Positions 1 to 6,818 of a stretch of 8,966 nt of DNA are shown piece after piece. Below the pieces are notes generated by a model. That model searched no databases. It had not been told where the DNA came from and saw only the letters and a list, made by a program, of their open reading frames with translations. The stretch's first letter is position 1. Each line of letters starts with the position of its first letter. A program made the translations under genes and the position numbers. Source of the DNA: Gemmatimonadota bacterium (GTDB taxonomy: Bacteria; Gemmatimonadota; Gemmatimonadetes; Longimicrobiales; Gaopeijiaceae); the NCBI GenBank assembly GCA_016209995.1, contig JACQVC010000356.1:1-8966 (forward strand). Reading direction: 5' to 3'.

Positions 1-1372
1 CCGCGCCGGTCGTAGGATCGAGCTCCGACAGATCCGCGGCAATCGGCTCCGGCAGCGGCGTTCCCATGAAGTCGGAGATGATCTTCACCAGCGGTTGGTG
101 GAGACGCTCCGGATCCGGGTTGGGAGCCACGACCACGGCCAGCTCGTGGCTGTCCAGGATGACCAGCGTCCCCACCGGGTACACGCCCGTAACGTTCATG
201 AAGGCCTTCACGAGGATCCGGTCGAAGCCGCGCGCAGGGTTGTCGCGCATCTCCTTGATGACCCCGTCCGGCGGCCACGGACGATGCTGGTAGCTCCGCA
301 CGGACGTGCCCGCATCGAAGCCATCCGCGATCGCCACGATCTTGGAGAAGAGCGCCGGCTGGCGAGGACGACGATTCGACGGATAGCCGGTCAGATCGAC
401 CTTCATGTGATGCTCATACGCCACGAGCATGGTGCGGTACGGAATGTCGGCGAATCCGTGGAGCGTGAAGAGAGACAGCAGCCCCTCCGTGGTGTGCTCC
501 TTGAGCGTCGCCCACTCCTGGTCCGAGAGGCCGCTCGGCTTGTTAATGATTTCGGGAGGAAGACGCATCTTGCCGATATCGTGGAAAAGGGCCCCGAGTC
601 CCAGCTCGTAGAGCTGCAGCTTGGTGAGGCCCAGCTTCTGACCGAGCACCACGCTGAAGATGCACACGTTCACGCAGTGCGTGAACGTGTATTCGTCGAA
701 GTCACGCAGCGTGGTCATGCCGATCATGGAGGTCTCATTGTTCAAGACCTGGTCCACGATGCTCTGCACCGCCCTCTTAACCTTCCTCACGTTCACGGCC
801 TTGCCCAGGCGCACATCCGTGAGGACGTCCTTGGCTACGCGCACGGATTGGGAATACGTCCGCTTCGCGGCTTCCCGCTCTTCCTCCTCCCCGAAGTCGA
901 CCGGCTCATCGCTCTCGGGGCTCACCGTGATGTGGTTTACGGGCGTGCGCGCCAGCCGCGCGTTGAACGCGGCGAGCGTTTCCTCCTTGGCCGGCTCGCC
1001 CAGCAGCAGAGAAAGGAAGGGAGCCCACTCGCCGCGCTCGATCCCCGCTTCCACGTGAATCGCTCCGATCCCGTGGTTTTCCAGCGAGCGTGCGAACATG
1101 CCGAACGTCGCGTAGTTCGACAGATCCAGGCGCAGGCGCGTCTCGTTGAGGAAGAAGAAGTCACCCACGACCCGCAGCTCGACGGCGCCTTCCCGATCGA
1201 CGGTGCGGCCCACGGTCTCCTGCAGCTCGTCCAGCGCGTTCTGCACAGCCTCGTTCTCCAGCGGATACAGCTTGAGCGCGCGCAGCGCCGCGTAGAAGGT
1301 CGTGAGCACCTGGCGACCCTGAGCCTGCACGCCGCCGCCGGCCTCTACGATGGTTCCGCTCTTGGTAGTCAC
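1..1372 (-). CDS. HD-GYP-type phosphohydrolase domain protein (3' end outside window)
   Basis: 457 codons are visible, open at the left edge. The likely role is cyclic-di-nucleotide phosphodiesterase or a related signalling hydrolase; this rests on the family, and the substrate is unknown. Residues ~20-137 form an N-terminal module resembling that of the upstream HEAT protein. Residues ~160-225 are a charged helical linker and ~226-375 the HD-GYP core. Metal-ligand candidates are H232, H264-D265 (HDIGK), H293, H321-H322 and D350, with spacings normal for HD-GYP. The signature loop reads HHMKVDLTGYP (321-331), so the usual Glu and first Gly of HHExxDGxGYP are Met and Leu, while GYP is kept. 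After the core comes a VYPVGTLV segment typical of HD-GYP proteins. No membrane segment or signal peptide is seen. The GTG start at 1372-1370 lies 1 nt after the HEAT stop, behind GGAGAAGGG, so translation is probably coupled. Family assignment is confident; activity is inferred. Confidence 0.88.
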   Translation of the reverse strand, partial: MTTKSGTIVEAGGGVQAQGRQVLTTFYAALRALKLYPLENEAVQNALDELQETVGRTVDREGAVELRVVGDFFFLNETRLRLDLSNYATFGMFARSLENHGIGAIHVEAGIERGEWAPFLSLLLGEPAKEETLAAFNARLARTPVNHITVSPESDEPVDFGEEEEREAAKRTYSQSVRVAKDVLTDVRLGKAVNVRKVKRAVQSIVDQVLNNETSMIGMTTLRDFDEYTFTHCVNVCIFSVVLGQKLGLTKLQLYELGLGALFHDIGKMRLPPEIINKPSGLSDQEWATLKEHTTEGLLSLFTLHGFADIPYRTMLVAYEHHMKVDLTGYPSNRRPRQPALFSKIVAIADGFDAGTSVRSYQHRPWPPDGVIKEMRDNPARGFDRILVKAFMNVTGVYPVGTLVILDSHELAVVVAPNPDPERLHQPLVKIISDFMGTPLPEPIAADLSELDPTTGA

Positions 1373-1373
1373 G

Positions 1374-3122
1374 TCACCCTTCTCCGCGAAGCGCACGGGT
1401 GACGGCGCTGCGCACTATGGGATCTTCGTCCGAGGCCGCGGCCTGAAGGGATCGCGTCGCCTCCGCCGTGCGCACTCGCCCCAGCGCCAGCGCCGCGCAG
1501 GCGCGGATCTCCGATGACTCACGCCGGCCGAGGAATCCGCGTCCGTTGAGCAAGCGGTCGAGCAGATCCACGCCGTCGGGCCCGCCCAGATTCCCGAACG
1601 CCTCGAAGAAGGCGATCTTCTCCGTGAGGTCCGCCTCACGGATCGCTTTGCCTTCGACGATGTCACGCAACCGGTTCCAGGCGGGCTCGTGCCGAACCGC
1701 GCCCAGCCCGCGGACCGCCGCTATGCGCACGTCCCGAACCGGGTCGTTCAGCGCGTCCACGAGCACGTCCGCTGCCTCGCCCGAGCGCAGGGCCACCGCC
1801 GCGTCCACCGCCGCCAGCCGTACATTGGCATCCGCATGCTGCAAGAGCCTGCCAAGTCTGGCCACCGCTTCGCTGAGCCCCAGCCGGCCCACCAGGCGCG
1901 CCGTACCCGCAGCCACGACCGGATCATCGGCCTCGAGGTGCGCGAGGAGAGCATCACGGTGCGTCTGCGCGATGCGCTCTACCGCCTGTCCCAGGATCGA
2001 CTTCAGATCCTTCTGCCGCATCTCCTCGGACGCACGAATGAGGGGCCCGAGCGCGCCGTGCCGCAGGTGACGAAGGAACTCGCCCAGCTCCTGGACCGAC
2101 GGCGTCAGCGCCCCGACCTCGATGGCTCGCACCAGCTCGGCGATCGTCGCGGGAGAGCTCAGCTCGTCCAGGATCGCCTCTACGTCGCGCTCACGCTCCT
2201 GGTCGAAGACATCCTTGCGCCGAACCAGACCGTCCAGCTCGCGCAGCACCGAGGCTACCGCAGCGAGCGCACCCCGACCGAGAAAGTTGGGGAGCAGCGT
2301 ACGGAAGATCCCGAGGATCTCCGACTGCCTGGGTCGGTTGGGATCTTCCAGCCGGTCGAACAGCGCAGCCAGCACGTCCGCCCGCAGGTCGCGCGCCCCT
2401 TCGCGCTCGATCTCCTGCTGGACGTAATGCAGCTCGTCCTCACCCAGGAAATACAGAGTCGCGTCGAAATCTTCTCGGGTGATCTTGCGGGCGGCCGGTG
2501 GCGGCGCTGGGGCGGCCGTCTCCTCGCCGGCGTCGCCCGTCTCGGCTTCGGCCGGCGCCTCCGCCTCGAGCTCGGATTCGAGAACCTGAGTGAGCCCCGT
2601 GGGTGGCTCCCCCGTCGCTTCCAGCGTCGCCGCGCCCTCGGCAAAGAGATCGACATAGGTGTAGCGCACGTTCGCGAAATCACGCTCCCACAGCAGAGTG
2701 AGCAGATCGTCCTCCTCCGTGCGCAGGTGGCGAGCCCGATGCAGAACCTCCAGGAATCCGGCTACCTCCTCCTGCTCGAATCCCGGCGAGAAGGTCAGAG
2801 CACGAATCCCATCCTTGTGGAGCAGGAAGGAAAGCGCTTCCGCGCGGTTGTCGTTACGATAGATCTCGCGGCCATTCCAGGTGAGCGCGTCTTCCGAGAC
2901 GGCGAGCGAAAGCTCGGACTCCACGGACCAGAGTTGGGCGAAGGAGGCGCGCAGCGCTCCCAGGAAGCGCTGGTATACCGGGTTGTTCACGTCGTAGAGC
3001 TGGTGCGCACGCAACGCCTTGCCGAACGCAACCAGCAGGTCGGTGACCTGGCCCACGGTGTGCTCATCCTCGGCCTCCGCGGTGCCAGCGGGGTCTAGCG
3101 GATAGCGGGCCGGGTCGAGCAC
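1374..3122 (-). CDS. HEAT-repeat protein with N-terminal module shared with its HD-GYP neighbour
   Basis: 582 residues, probably cytoplasmic, with no signal peptide or membrane helix. Residues ~25-160 are an alpha/beta-looking module that aligns with the start of the downstream HD-GYP protein. Residues ~161-213 are an Ala/Glu/Pro-rich linker. Residues ~214-395 are helical and unrecognised. Residues ~396-582 form about five HEAT-type repeats, with helix pairs containing DxxVRxAAVxAL-like cores (e.g. ADANVRLAAVDAAVAL and DPVRDVRIAAVRGLGAV). HEAT arrays are protein-binding scaffolds, so a role as partner or regulator of the HD-GYP protein is inferred from adjacency and the shared module. The GTG start at 3122 is the only plausible upstream start, since a TAG stop lies three codons earlier, and an AGGTAGG-like site precedes it. 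The 40-nt gap from trpB suggests the same transcript. The exact function is unknown. Confidence 0.85.
   Translation of the reverse strand: MLDPARYPLDPAGTAEAEDEHTVGQVTDLLVAFGKALRAHQLYDVNNPVYQRFLGALRASFAQLWSVESELSLAVSEDALTWNGREIYRNDNRAEALSFLLHKDGIRALTFSPGFEQEEVAGFLEVLHRARHLRTEEDDLLTLLWERDFANVRYTYVDLFAEGAATLEATGEPPTGLTQVLESELEAEAPAEAETGDAGEETAAPAPPPAARKITREDFDATLYFLGEDELHYVQQEIEREGARDLRADVLAALFDRLEDPNRPRQSEILGIFRTLLPNFLGRGALAAVASVLRELDGLVRRKDVFDQERERDVEAILDELSSPATIAELVRAIEVGALTPSVQELGEFLRHLRHGALGPLIRASEEMRQKDLKSILGQAVERIAQTHRDALLAHLEADDPVVAAGTARLVGRLGLSEAVARLGRLLQHADANVRLAAVDAAVALRSGEAADVLVDALNDPVRDVRIAAVRGLGAVRHEPAWNRLRDIVEGKAIREADLTEKIAFFEAFGNLGGPDGVDLLDRLLNGRGFLGRRESSEIRACAALALGRVRTAEATRSLQAAASDEDPIVRSAVTRALRGEG
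1377..1385 (-). promoter_or_regulatory. Ribosome binding site of the HD-GYP gene
   Basis: GGAGAAGGG lies inside the last codons of the HEAT gene, 4 nt before the GTG at 1372. It decides the start: other in-frame codons further upstream (for example GTG at 1396) would overlap the HEAT gene and lack such a site. The layout suggests ribosomes finishing the HEAT protein reinitiate on the HD-GYP message. Confidence 0.6.
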
Positions 3123-3162
3123 GGACGCCTACCTAGGAGCCTGTCCCAGCGGCCCGTACCGA

Positions 3163-4365
3163 TTACAGCAGCGCGGCTCGGCCACTGAGGCGAGCCACAT
3201 GGGCCACGTCCTTGTCTCCACGTCCACTGAGACAGATCACGATCGGACCTCGCTCTCGGTACCGGCTTCCCACCTGCAGGACATGAGCGACGGCATGAGC
3301 GCTCTCCAGGGCGGGAATGATCCCTTCCAGTCGCGCCAGCCGGTGGAACGCTTCCAGTGCATCCGCATCGGACACGGCCAGGTACCTGGCGCGCCCGCTC
3401 TCCTTGAGGTACGCGTGCTCGGGGCCCACGCCCGGATAGTCCAGACCCGCCGAAACCGAATGGGCCGGCGCGACCTGGCCATCCGCGTCCTGCAACAGAT
3501 AGCTGTACGAGCCATGCAGGACACCCGGCGTGCCTGCCGTCAACGAGGCCGCGTGCCGCCCCGTGGCCAGGCCCTCACCCGCCGCTTCCACTCCCACGAG
3601 CTCGACCTCGGGGTCATCCAGAAAGGCATGGAAGATCCCCAGCGCGTTCGACCCGCCGCCCACGCACGCGACGACCGCAGCCGGGAGCCCGCGCTCCAGC
3701 GCGAGGACCTGCTGCCGGGCTTCCCGCCCGATGATCGCCTGAAAATCCCGGACAATGCGTGGAAAGGGATCGGGACCGACCACAGAGCCAATAATATAGT
3801 GCGTCGTCGCGACGTTCGTCACCCAATCCCGCATGGCTTCGTTCGTGGCGTCCTTCAGCGTGCGCGTGCCCGCGGACACACCGCGCACCTCCGCGCCCAG
3901 CAGCTCCATGCGGTACACGTTCAGGGCCTGGCGCGCCACGTCTTCTTCCCCCATGTAGATCACGCACTCGAGATCGAAGAGCGCGCACGCCGTCGCCGTG
4001 GCCACCCCGTGCTGTCCCGCACCGGTCTCGGCAATGATCCGGCGTTTGCCCATCCGCCGGGCGAGGAGCACCTGACCCAGCGTGTTGTTGATCTTGTGAG
4101 CGCCCGTATGATTCAGGTCCTCGCGCTTGAGATAGATCCTGGCGCCGCCCGCCGCCTCGCCGAGACGATGGGCACGGTACAGGGGCGTGGGGCGCCCGAC
4201 GTAGTTGCGCAGCAGGTCGTCCAGCTCCGCCCAGAACGAGGCGTCCTCGCCGATCGCCTCGTACACCTGGGTCAGCTCGTCCAGTGCCGCGATGAGGGTC
4301 TCCGGCACGAAGCGTCCACCAAACGGACCGAACCGCCCGTGGGCAATGCCTTGGCTCACGCTCAT
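3163..4365 (-). CDS. trpB: Tryptophan synthase beta chain
   Basis: 400 residues, normal for the family. It condenses indole with L-serine to make L-tryptophan using pyridoxal phosphate, normally in an alpha2-beta2 complex with TrpA. Visible motifs are the N-terminal [15 protein letters not shown], the PLP lysine K91 in HTGAHKINN, the catalytic glutamate E113 in AETGAGQHG, the phosphate-binding GGGSNA (236-241) and a C-terminal SGRGDKD. It looks like the standard TrpA-partnered type (TrpB1) rather than the TrpB2 branch. The ATG at 4365-4363 overlaps the trpF stop as ATGA, so translation is probably coupled; the frame stays open far upstream, but that part is the trpF shadow. trpA is not adjacent: a HEAT-repeat gene takes the place where trpA often lies. 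Confidence 0.97.
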   Translation of the reverse strand: MSVSQGIAHGRFGPFGGRFVPETLIAALDELTQVYEAIGEDASFWAELDDLLRNYVGRPTPLYRAHRLGEAAGGARIYLKREDLNHTGAHKINNTLGQVLLARRMGKRRIIAETGAGQHGVATATACALFDLECVIYMGEEDVARQALNVYRMELLGAEVRGVSAGTRTLKDATNEAMRDWVTNVATTHYIIGSVVGPDPFPRIVRDFQAIIGREARQQVLALERGLPAAVVACVGGGSNALGIFHAFLDDPEVELVGVEAAGEGLATGRHAASLTAGTPGVLHGSYSYLLQDADGQVAPAHSVSAGLDYPGVGPEHAYLKESGRARYLAVSDADALEAFHRLARLEGIIPALESAHAVAHVLQVGSRYRERGPIVICLSGRGDKDVAHVARLSGRAALL

Positions 4366-5021
4366 GGAGAACCTACTCGCGCCGCGCGGGCGGCAGCTAC
4401 AAAACGCTGAATCAAGACCGGGTCCTTGCGACCCGGAGTTCGCTCGACACCGGAGCTGACATCCACGACGTCCGGCCGCAGCAGCCCAATGGCGTCCGCT
4501 ACGTTGTCCGGCGTGAGCCCACCCGCCACGATCAGGTCGAGCTCGGGGGGCACGGCGTCGCGCTCGGCGGCCACGCGATCCCAGGCGAAACGGAGCGCGC
4601 CGCCCCCCTGCACCTTGGCATCCCACCCTTCCACGAGGATACCATCCGCGACGGGCGCGTAACGCTCCGCCGCGTGCAGCCACTCGTTGGCATCCCGAAG
4701 CCGTATCGCTTTCCACACGCGCCATCCTCCGCTCTCGCGCACCGCTACCACGTCCGCGGGCGATTCCTCCCCATGTAGCTGAATCACCTGCGCGCCCGCC
4801 ACACTCGCCTGCGCCACGACTGCGTCGAGCGGCTCGTTCACGAAGACGCAAACCAGGACGGAAGGCAGGCCTCCGCCGACCCGGGCCGCCGTCTCCGCGC
4901 TCACCCTTCGCGCTGAGCCCAGCGCCAGCACCGTCCCCACATATTCGGCACCGGCAGCCGCCGCCAGCTCCGCGTCAACGCGCTGCGTCAGTCCGCAAAT
5001 CTTCACCGCCACATCGTGCAT
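4362..5021 (-). CDS. trpF: Phosphoribosylanthranilate isomerase
   Basis: 219 residues, a single (beta/alpha)8 barrel of usual length. It performs the Amadori isomerisation of N-(5-phosphoribosyl)anthranilate to CdRP, the step before TrpC. Motifs are KICGLT with the catalytic-base cysteine C9, GSARRVS (35-41), QLHGEES (81-87), AGGLTPDNV and VDVSSGVE near the C-terminus. One oddity: the segment that usually reads (L/I)LLD, carrying the general-acid aspartate, reads ILVE here (E131), with D134 nearby. The ATG at 5021 has GGGGA about 8 nt upstream and gives the standard N-terminus; the open frame before it is trpC shadow. The gene starts 26 nt after trpC and ends in an ATGA overlap with trpB. Confidence 0.95.
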   Translation of the reverse strand: MHDVAVKICGLTQRVDAELAAAAGAEYVGTVLALGSARRVSAETAARVGGGLPSVLVCVFVNEPLDAVVAQASVAGAQVIQLHGEESPADVVAVRESGGWRVWKAIRLRDANEWLHAAERYAPVADGILVEGWDAKVQGGGALRFAWDRVAAERDAVPPELDLIVAGGLTPDNVADAIGLLRPDVVDVSSGVERTPGRKDPVLIQRFVAAARAARVGSP

Positions 5022-5047
5022 CGACAGATCCCCGCATGGGCAGCCGG

Positions 5048-5839
5048 TCAGGACCGCCGCACCTTCCCGTGGCCGGCAAGCTCTGCCAGGGCCGGCCCCA
5101 CCCGTTCCTGGCGCAGCAGCCACTCTCCTACCAGCACCGCGTCTACGCCCGCCTCCCCTAGCCGAGCCACGTCGGCGGCGCCGCGGATCCCGCTCTCCGA
5201 GACGAGCACGCACTCGGCAGGCACACGGTCCGCGAGCTCGAGGCTCACCTCGAGACGAGTCGCGAACGTGGTGAGATCCCGGTTATTCACGCCGATCACC
5301 CTCGCCTCAGCCCCCAGGGCCCGAGCCAGCTCCTCCGCATCATGCACCTCGACCAGCGCGTCCATGCCAAGCGCCGCAGCCTCGGCGATGAGCGACCGCA
5401 GCGCACCATCGCCCAGGATGCGGACAATCAGAAGGATGGCATCGGCTCCCGCGGACCGCGCCTCCCAGACCTGTATCGGTTCCAGGATGAAGTCCTTGCG
5501 TAGAACAGGAAGCGAAACGGCCGCGCGGACCACAGCCATCTCCTCCAGCGAGCCACCGAAATACTCGCCGTCCGTGAGGACGCTGATGGCCGCCGCGCCA
5601 GCCCCCTCGTACTCCCGCGCCAGCCGCTCGGGCACGAGGTCGGGAAAAATCTGCCCCGCCCCGGGCGAGCGCCGCTTCACCTCCGCGACCACGCGAACTC
5701 GCTCGGGGGCTGACAGGGCCCGCGCAAATCCACGCGGCGGCCCGGCCGAGGCTGCCGCCTCGCGCAGCTCCCCCGCACGCGAGCGGAGACGGTCCAATTC
5801 TCCCTGCTTGGACCGGACGATTCGATCCAACACATTCAT
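5048..5839 (-). CDS. trpC: Indole-3-glycerol phosphate synthase
   Basis: 263 residues, a monofunctional enzyme of normal length. It closes the indole ring of CdRP to give indole-3-glycerol phosphate with loss of CO2 and water. Motifs are VVAEVKRRSP (K55), SVLTDGEYFGGS, LRKDFI with catalytic-acid candidate K115, VEVHD with E164, IGVNNRDL (N185) and SESGI (E215). The N-terminal MNVLDRIVRSKQGEL helix is typical of the family and supports the ATG at 5839-5837, with a TAAGG-like site upstream. It is the first gene of the minus-strand run. Its promoter must lie in the 96-nt region shared with divergent lexA or overlap lexA. No leader peptide or attenuator-like hairpins are visible upstream. Confidence 0.96.
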   Translation of the reverse strand: MNVLDRIVRSKQGELDRLRSRAGELREAAASAGPPRGFARALSAPERVRVVAEVKRRSPGAGQIFPDLVPERLAREYEGAGAAAISVLTDGEYFGGSLEEMAVVRAAVSLPVLRKDFILEPIQVWEARSAGADAILLIVRILGDGALRSLIAEAAALGMDALVEVHDAEELARALGAEARVIGVNNRDLTTFATRLEVSLELADRVPAECVLVSESGIRGAADVARLGEAGVDAVLVGEWLLRQERVGPALAELAGHGKVRRS

Positions 5840-5862
5840 CGATAATACCTTAGACAAGACCC

Positions 5863-5891
5863 TTGCGTTTCGGTCGCCTTTCGGGTATTCT
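5863..5891 (+). promoter_or_regulatory. Candidate lexA promoter
   Basis: A -35 element TTGCGT (5863-5868) and a -10 element TATTCT (5886-5891) are separated by 17 nt, a textbook sigma-70 arrangement. Transcription would begin near 5898, giving a leader of about 38 nt that includes the lexA ribosome binding site. The spacer and the start region carry TTCGG repeats, as expected for a repressor acting on its own promoter. The call rests on the motif only. Confidence 0.5.
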
Positions 5892-5912
5892 CTACTTCGG
5901 GACTTGTTCGGG
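5868..5912. promoter_or_regulatory. Two pairs of 11-bp-spaced TTCGG repeats, candidate LexA operators
   Basis: TTTCGG occurs at 5868-5873 and 5879-5884; CTTCGGG at 5895-5901 and GTTCGGG at 5906-5912. Within each pair the copies start exactly 11 bp apart, about one helical turn. The first pair covers the -35/-10 spacer of the lexA promoter and the second covers the predicted transcription start. The known alphaproteobacterial SOS box is a direct repeat, GTTC-N7-GTTC, with the same 11-bp period, so LexA autoregulation is a reasonable inference. The same sites would also lie in front of trpC. Confidence 0.42.
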
Positions 5913-5922
5913 TACCTTCGCC

Positions 5923-5927
5923 GGAGG
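5923..5927 (+). promoter_or_regulatory. lexA ribosome binding site
   Basis: A perfect GGAGG lies 8 nt before the ATG at 5936 and fixes the lexA start. Confidence 0.8.
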
Positions 5928-5935
5928 CTACCGAC

Positions 5936-6544
5936 ATGCCGCTCACGAAGCGCCAGAAGCAGATCCTCGACTACCTCGACGCCTACATCGGCGAGCATGG
6001 CTATGCTCCGAGCTTCGAAGAGATCGCGGGATCCTTCGGGTATTCGTCACTGGCAACCGTGCACGAGCACCTCAGCAATTTGGAGCGCAAGGGATACATA
6101 CGGAAGTCTTATAACGAGAGTCGCTCCATCGAGGTGGTCGCGGGAACTCAACGTAGCGGGGCGCTGGAGCTCGCTCTGCTGGGTGCCGTGGCGGCCGGTG
6201 AGCCGATCGAGGCCGTCGTGGCGCAGGAAACCATCTCGGTTCCGGACGACATGGTTCCTTCGGGTTCGGAGGCGTATGTCCTGCGGGTGCGTGGCGATTC
6301 GATGATCGACGAGCAGATTCGAGACGGCGACTACATCGTCGTGAGCCGGCGTATCACCGCGAACAACGGAGAGACGGTCGTCGCTCTCGTCGGCGGCGAC
6401 AGCGCCACCGTCAAGAAACTCTACCGTGAGCCCGGCAACCGGATCCGCCTGCAGCCGGCGAATCCCGAAATGCGGCCTATCGTAGTGGACGCCGATAACG
6501 TGACGATTCAGGGAGTTGTCGTGGGCGTGATCAGGAAGTACTGA
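5936..6544 (+). CDS. lexA: LexA repressor, SOS regulator and autoprotease
   Basis: 202 residues, standard length. A DNA-binding repressor of DNA-damage genes that cuts itself when stimulated by RecA filaments. Residues 1-68 are the winged helix-turn-helix; the recognition region (YSSLATVHEHLSNLERKGYI) resembles the Bacillus-type TVHGHL form more than the E. coli form. The cleavage site is A87-G88 in VAAGEP, the catalytic serine S122 in RGDSM and the catalytic lysine K160 in ATVKK, so the autoprotease looks intact. The start is fixed by a GGAGG site. The gene lies in opposite orientation to the trp genes on both sides: divergent from trpC and convergent with trpD. Autoregulation is likely through the upstream TTCGG repeats. 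Confidence 0.97.
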   Translation: MPLTKRQKQILDYLDAYIGEHGYAPSFEEIAGSFGYSSLATVHEHLSNLERKGYIRKSYNESRSIEVVAGTQRSGALELALLGAVAAGEPIEAVVAQETISVPDDMVPSGSEAYVLRVRGDSMIDEQIRDGDYIVVSRRITANNGETVVALVGGDSATVKKLYREPGNRIRLQPANPEMRPIVVDADNVTIQGVVVGVIRKY

Positions 6545-6554
6545 GGAGACTCCG

Positions 6555-6746
6555 ATGAGGGTTGCCTTCGCGGTTGGCCGCATCCGGCAGGGTGGTGCCG
6601 AGGTCGTGCTGGTACGGGAGGGGAAACGGCGCTGGCGGCTGCCCGGCCCGTGGGCCGTAGTGGCGGTGATCGTTCGCAGGTCGCAAGCGACACGCTCACA
6701 ATGGTCGAGGAAGGTGGGAGTCGCGGAGAGATTCAAGATATGTTGA
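6555..6746 (+). CDS. Small ORF downstream of lexA, doubtful
   Basis: 63 residues, starting 10 nt after the lexA stop with GGAG (6545-6548) 6 nt before the ATG, so it is well placed to be translated from the lexA message. The protein is basic and tryptophan-containing. Its first half (AEVVLVREGKRRWRLPG) faintly resembles the opening of a Nudix domain, but no Nudix box (GxxxxxExxxxxREUxEExGU) follows in any plus frame, so it could be a decayed remnant or chance. The second half is low in recognisable structure. No function is assigned. It may be a real small protein, a pseudogene fragment or noise. Confidence 0.3.
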   Translation: MRVAFAVGRIRQGGAEVVLVREGKRRWRLPGPWAVVAVIVRRSQATRSQWSRKVGVAERFKIC

Positions 6747-6765
6747 CTGTTGTTCCCCGCGGGCT

Positions 6766-6790
6766 CTCCGTACCCTCCGCGCCTCCGCGC
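6766..6790. repeat. Tandem CTCCGCGC element in the lexA-trpD gap
   Basis: CTCCGTACC (6766-6774) is followed by two exact copies of CTCCGCGC (6775-6782 and 6783-6790), then a T-rich TTATTTT (6798-6804). On the minus strand it reads as GCGCGGAG units. Such 8-9-nt GGAG-type tandem units are, as I recall, common in intergenic DNA of many environmental bacterial genomes. It lies between the convergent ends of lexA and trpD. It does not form a convincing intrinsic terminator stem, so its role is unknown. Confidence 0.5.
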
Positions 6791-6818
6791 GAAACGGTTA
6801 TTTTGCTCGACGGCTCTC

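Noticed and set aside
95..1402. 435-codon plus-strand frame opposite the HD-GYP gene
   Set aside because: It is the mirror of a clear HD-GYP coding frame; its Arg/His-rich content is typical of antisense frames in high-GC DNA and it has no recognisable motif.
1689..3098. 469-codon plus-strand frame opposite the HEAT gene
   Set aside because: It is a shadow of the HEAT-repeat gene with no domain, ribosome binding site or context.
3199..4410. 403-codon plus-strand frame opposite trpB
   Set aside because: It is a shadow of an unmistakable trpB.
4366..4851. Upstream extension of the trpB frame
   Set aside because: It overlaps trpF and is Arg/Gly-rich; the ATG at 4365 gives the standard TrpB N-terminus and an ATGA junction.
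5842..5847. TATTAT on the minus strand just before trpC as a -10 box
   Set aside because: Only 2 nt separate it from the ATG and no -35 lies at the right distance; the overlapping TAAGGT fits leaderless spacing but also lacks a -35 and may be the ribosome site.
6644..6657. CGGCC-CGTG-GGCCG hairpin after lexA as a terminator
   Set aside because: The stem is only 5 bp and no T-tract follows.
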